Shown here piece after piece: positions 12,131 to 14,765 of a DNA stretch of 14,765 bases (positions within the stretch are counted from its first letter, which is position 1; every line of letters starts with the position of its first letter). The stretch lies in the NCBI GenBank assembly GCA_030640885.1, contig DAOWIN010000055.1, forward strand, positions 1 through 14,765, in the 5' to 3' direction. Made by a program: the position numbers and the translations under genes. Origin of the DNA: Candidatus Omnitrophota bacterium (GTDB lineage: Bacteria; Omnitrophota; 4484-213). The notes under the pieces were generated by a model. That model was given only the letters and a program-made list of their open reading frames with translations. It did not search any database and was not told where the DNA came from.

Positions 12131-12918
12131 TTTTAGATATGTTAAGTTTTTTCAAAACAGCAATCAAAAAAAACAGAATAGGGCACAGTTATCTTTTTGT
12201 CGGGCAGGATGAGGAAAAAAAAGAAGATACGGCTATAGGGCTTGCTCAAATGCTCAATTGCCAAACAGGCGAAGGAAACATTTGTGGCAGTTGTTATTCC
12301 TGCCGCAAAATAAAAGAACTCAGCCATCCTGATTTAAAGATAATTAGGGCTAAGGATTCCTTAAAGATAGACGAGATTAGAGAGCTTCAGCATTGGGTTT
12401 CCCTAAAACCTTATTCCGCAAAATGGAAGGTGGCTTTTATTATAAATGCTCAGCTAATGACAGAAGAGGCGGCTAATGCCTTATTGAAAACATTAGAAGA
12501 ACCTCCCTTGCATTCTCTATTGATTATCTTTAGTGACACTACGAGAAATCTTTTGCCAACTATAGTTTCCCGCTGTCAAATACTTAGATTTGGTGCAAAA
12601 GACAAAGAAATATTTTCTAAAGGGGACCCGTTTAAGAACTTGGGCGAAAAGGAATTCTTGAATAGATGGAAAGAGGAACGGGAAGGAATTTTTAAAGCCG
12701 CTCTTTGCTGGTGGCGGGATATTTTGATTTTCAAATTATCGCGGGATAAACAGCTTTTATTTAATAAGCAGGAAGCAAAAATGATAGAAAAAGAAGAGAA
12801 GAAATATTCGCAGACAGAGTTAGAAAAAAAGATAGAGCTCGTTAGCAAAACCTATAATTTACTGAAACATAATGCTAATCCGAAAATAGCTTTTGCAAAT
12901 ATGAGATTAAAACTTTAA
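12121..12918 (+). CDS. holB: DNA polymerase III delta' subunit (clamp loader)
   Basis: Delta' is the ATPase-inactive wedge subunit of the clamp loader that opens and loads the sliding clamp. GHSYLFVGQDEEKK (21-34) stands where an active subunit has its P-loop; the GKT is lost, as usual for delta'. A zinc module follows with C47, C55, C58 and C61. VAFIINAQLMTEEAANALLKTLEEPP (104-129) and TIVSRCQILRF (147-157, SRC motif) are diagnostic. The C-terminal collar is short and lysine-rich; total 265 aa is short compared with about 330 in many bacteria. Start is GTG 12121 (overlap with the pilin gene) or ATG 12139, with no clear Shine-Dalgarno for either. Adjacent ricT and upstream tmk support the assignment. 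Confidence 0.91.
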   Translation: MSLILDMLSFFKTAIKKNRIGHSYLFVGQDEEKKEDTAIGLAQMLNCQTGEGNICGSCYSCRKIKELSHPDLKIIRAKDSLKIDEIRELQHWVSLKPYSAKWKVAFIINAQLMTEEAANALLKTLEEPPLHSLLIIFSDTTRNLLPTIVSRCQILRFGAKDKEIFSKGDPFKNLGEKEFLNRWKEEREGIFKAALCWWRDILIFKLSRDKQLLFNKQEAKMIEKEEKKYSQTELEKKIELVSKTYNLLKHNANPKIAFANMRLKL

Positions 12919-12927
12919 TAAAAGTTA

Positions 12928-12954
12928 TCCGCCTTCGCCAAAGGCTACGGCGGA
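12928..12954. repeat. GC-rich palindromic repeat downstream of holB
   Basis: TCCGCC (12928-12933) pairs with GGCGGA (12949-12954). Inside, GCC (12937-12939) pairs with GGC (12943-12945) around AAA, with a 3x3 internal loop. Its high GC stands out against the AT-rich surroundings. The inner hairpin GTCCGCC…GGCGGAC of the rpmE-upstream element (2752-2768) uses the same CCGCC/GGCGG core. No T-run follows. Confidence 0.55.
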
Positions 12955-12961
12955 TCAATTC

Positions 12962-13005
12962 GCCTAAGTAATTTAGCTTCGGCTTTGCCTCGCTAAATTA
13001 CAGGC
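12962..13005. repeat. Compound hairpin element, copy 2, upstream of ricT
   Basis: The layout matches the element before rpmE: GCCT (12962-12965), AA, stem GTAATTTAGC (12968-12977), an inner stem-loop with GGC-TTT-GCC (12981-12989), GCTAAATTAC (12992-13001) and AGGC (13002-13005). Both 10-nt arms pair perfectly although their sequence differs from copy 1 at several positions, i.e. the pairing is kept. TCATTGAA and then the ricT ATG follow. The AGG that could serve as Shine-Dalgarno (13002-13004) lies in the basal stem. Confidence 0.75.
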
Positions 13006-13013
13006 TCATTGAA

Positions 13014-13709
13014 ATGTATGAAGTTGTAGAAGTAAAGGTTAGAGAGGGAGGCGGGGTTATTTATTACAGCACCAATAATTTAGATTTGAAGCTGGGGGAT
13101 TATGTGATTATTGAGGTAGAGCGCGGTTTGGATTATGGAGAAGTTCTTTCGCCGCGAGAGGTGATATTGGATAAGGATGTTGAGCATCCTCTGCGCAAGA
13201 TTGTGCGCAAAGCCGTAAAGACCGATTTAGAAAAAATCAAGAAAAATGATAAAAAAGCAAAACAAGCTTTTGAACTCTGTTTTAAAAAAATTGGAGAGCA
13301 TAAATTAGGAATGAAACTAATTCAAGCAGAATATTCTTTTGATTGCAATAAAGTAATCTTTTATTTTACGGCAAAAGGGAGAATAGATTTCCGAAATTTA
13401 GTAAGAGATTTAGCGGCTATATTTAAGATAAGGATTGAAATGCGTCAGATCGGAGTACGCGATGAGGCAAGATTAATGGGCGGATTTGGACCTTGCGGGC
13501 GGCCTTTGTGCTGTACTAAATTTCTGAAGGAATTTGGCGCAGTAACAATGCGTATGGCGAGGGAACAGGGTCTCCCCTTAAATCCAGCCAAAATTTCCGG
13601 TCTTTGTGGCAGATTAATGTGCTGTCTATGTTTTGAATACCCTTATAAACCCGATGCCGAAAGGAAGAAAACAGATGCTTTGAAGGAAGATGCAGAGGTG
13701 AAATATTAA
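13014..13709 (+). CDS. ricT: PSP1/RicT (YaaT) family protein
   Basis: The PSP1 family includes B. subtilis RicT (YaaT), part of the Fe-S-containing Ric complex that modulates RNase Y-dependent mRNA processing. The 231-aa protein has the family N-terminus (MYEVVEVKVREGGGVIYYS, LGDYVIIEVERGLDYGEVL). Its core follows with the region IDFRNLVRDLAAIFKIRIEMRQIGVRDEARLMGG, then two cysteine clusters: CGRPLCCTKFL (C161, C166, C167) and CGRLMCCLCFEYP (C198, C203, C204, C206). These are the conserved cysteines linked to Fe-S binding in RicT. Partners RicA and RicF are not in the window, so the exact role here is inference. holB–ricT–metG is a conserved order. The start lies 8 nt behind a compound hairpin and lacks an exposed Shine-Dalgarno. 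The stop TAA shares bases with the probable metG start. Confidence 0.9.
   Translation: MYEVVEVKVREGGGVIYYSTNNLDLKLGDYVIIEVERGLDYGEVLSPREVILDKDVEHPLRKIVRKAVKTDLEKIKKNDKKAKQAFELCFKKIGEHKLGMKLIQAEYSFDCNKVIFYFTAKGRIDFRNLVRDLAAIFKIRIEMRQIGVRDEARLMGGFGPCGRPLCCTKFLKEFGAVTMRMAREQGLPLNPAKISGLCGRLMCCLCFEYPYKPDAERKKTDALKEDAEVKY
13694..13701 (+). promoter_or_regulatory. Shine-Dalgarno sequence that places the metG start
   Basis: GAGGTGA at 13695-13701 is a 7-nt perfect match to the canonical Shine-Dalgarno. It lies 3 nt before ATT 13705 in the metG frame, inside the ricT 3' end. No ATG, GTG or TTG in the metG frame is in reach of it. Confidence 0.75.
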
Positions 13710-14765
13710 GTCTAAAACCCAACTCCCAAAATTTTATATTACTACTCCTTTGTATTACATAAATGCTCTGCCGCATATTGGTCATTCTTATACTAATATT
13801 GCCGCCGATTGCTTAGCTCGCTATATGCGGCAGATTTTAGGTGAAAACAATGTTTGGTTTTTGACCGGCACCGATGAACATGGGCAAAAAATGGAGAAAG
13901 CCGCCAATGATGCAGGATTAAGCTCTCGGGTGTTTGCCGATAAAATGGTTGAACAATTTAAAAATCTTTGGCAGAAATTGAACATTTCTTATAATGATTT
14001 TATCCGCACTACTGAAGAAAGACATATTATTACAGTTAAGCGGGTGTTGGAAATACTTTACAAGAAGGATGACATCTATTTGGCAAAATATGAGGGTTGG
14101 TACTGCACGCCTTGCGAGACCTTCTGGACAAAAACAGATATTGAATCAAGCGAAACAGAGAAGTTGGTTTGTCCGGATTGCCGTAGACCTTTAGAAAAGA
14201 TTCAGGAGGAAAATTACTTTTTTAGATTATCTAAACCGCAGTATCAGGATTGGTTGGTTAAGCATATCAGGAAAAATCCTAATTTCATTCAGCCTGATAC
14301 GCGTCGAAATGAGATTCTGAGTTTTCTAGAATTGAAACAGCTAACCGATTTATGTATTTCTCGACCAAAAAAACGATTGGAATGGGGGATAACTTTACCT
14401 TTTAGCTCCTCACATATTACATATGTTTGGTTTGATGCCCTCATTAATTATATTAGCGCAGTTGGTTCGTTTGATGAAAAAGATAATTATCATTCAGATT
14501 GGTGGCCGGCGAATTTGCATCTAATTGGAAAAGATATTTTACGGCAGCATGCCGTATATTGGCCAATTATGTTGCACGCTTTAGGCATAGAGTCTCCCAA
14601 AAGCATATTTGCTCATGGTTGGTGGTTAATGAACAAAAGCAAGATGTCTAAAACACAGGGTAATGTTGCTTCGCCTCAAGAGGTGGCGGATAAATTTGGT
14701 GTAGATGCTTATAGATATTTTCTTTTGCGCGATGTTCCTTTTGGACAAGATGGAAATTTTGGAGA
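13705..14765 (+). CDS. metG: Methionyl-tRNA synthetase, N-terminal part (runs off the right end), probable AUU start
   Basis: MetG charges tRNA-Met. The reading frame is open from the TGA at 13699 to the window end. It gives FYITTPLYYINALPHIGH (HIGH motif at residues 24-27 if ATT 13705 is residue 1), LTGTDEHGQKM, the zinc knuckle CTPC…CPDC (134, 137, 156, 159), WFDALINYIS and KMSKTQGN (KMSKS-type loop, 313-320). Active-site motifs are complete; the anticodon-binding part is cut off. No ATG, GTG or TTG precedes the conserved FYITTP. The only sensible start is ATT 13705, giving a short leader (KSKTQLPK) behind a strong Shine-Dalgarno. The first in-frame ATG is within the catalytic domain (RYMRQ), after the HIGH motif, and cannot be the start. 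The ATT overlaps the ricT stop TAA. Confidence 0.94.
   Translation, partial: MKSKTQLPKFYITTPLYYINALPHIGHSYTNIAADCLARYMRQILGENNVWFLTGTDEHGQKMEKAANDAGLSSRVFADKMVEQFKNLWQKLNISYNDFIRTTEERHIITVKRVLEILYKKDDIYLAKYEGWYCTPCETFWTKTDIESSETEKLVCPDCRRPLEKIQEENYFFRLSKPQYQDWLVKHIRKNPNFIQPDTRRNEILSFLELKQLTDLCISRPKKRLEWGITLPFSSSHITYVWFDALINYISAVGSFDEKDNYHSDWWPANLHLIGKDILRQHAVYWPIMLHALGIESPKSIFAHGWWLMNKSKMSKTQGNVASPQEVADKFGVDAYRYFLLRDVPFGQDGNFG

Noticed and set aside
12142..12848. Minus-strand open frames opposite holB
   Set aside because: They have low-complexity Ser/Phe-rich translations typical of antisense reading of lysine-rich coding sequence and no recognisable domain.
13994..14194. Separate small gene in the metG region
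   Set aside because: It is an out-of-frame shadow of metG, whose own frame is open and full of conserved motifs.

Overview
The window is a stretch of bacterial chromosome, AT-rich and densely packed, with every recognisable gene on the + strand. The organism has an outer membrane: the left edge carries the end of an arabinose-5-phosphate isomerase (KdsD/KpsF) and a KdsC phosphatase, both for Kdo/LPS synthesis. It also carries a gene order best known from Firmicutes, tmk–holB–PSP1(ricT/yaaT)–metG. Together with small housekeeping proteins, a type IV pilin-like protein and repeat-rich intergenic DNA, this suggests an uncultured Gram-negative lineage of the Omnitrophota or a similar candidate phylum. 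The phylum is inference; there is no rRNA in the window.

Layout: kdsD (3' end) – kdsC – coaE – rho – rpmE – ruvC – ruvA – ruvB – spoIID-like – yajC – smc – eno – ftsB/divIC-like – tmk – type IV pilin-like – holB – ricT/PSP1 – metG (runs off the right end). The genes cover LPS precursor synthesis, CoA synthesis, transcription termination, a ribosomal protein, the complete RuvABC Holliday-junction system, peptidoglycan remodelling, Sec translocation, chromosome organisation, glycolysis, division, dTTP synthesis, the replication clamp loader and methionyl-tRNA synthesis. No phage, IS, CRISPR or RNA gene is visible, and no convincing intrinsic terminator was found.

The unusual part lies between and at the edges of these ordinary genes. 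In the left half (about 700–7013) nearly every junction holds a degenerate tandem repeat with a period of 7 nt (kdsC/coaE, rpmE/ruvC, ruvC/ruvA, start of spoIID, spoIID/yajC, yajC/smc) or 9 nt (ruvA/ruvB, ruvB/spoIID). Several arrays change orientation halfway and so form inverted repeats. They run into coding sequence and make up the C-terminal tails of KdsC, RpmE and RuvC, the N-terminus of RuvB and the signal peptide of the SpoIID-like protein. Three arrays end in almost the same sequence directly on the start codon of coaE, ruvC and smc.

A second kind of intergenic element is a compound hairpin with the frame GCCT-AA-(10 bp stem)-AGGC. It occurs just upstream of rpmE and of ricT, with different stem sequences that both pair perfectly. 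Genes behind arrays or hairpins mostly lack a clear Shine-Dalgarno sequence, while rho, yajC, eno, the pilin gene and metG have strong ones.

Two proteins stand out. The SMC protein is only 808 residues and shows no hinge domain. metG appears to start at an AUU codon overlapping the ricT stop.
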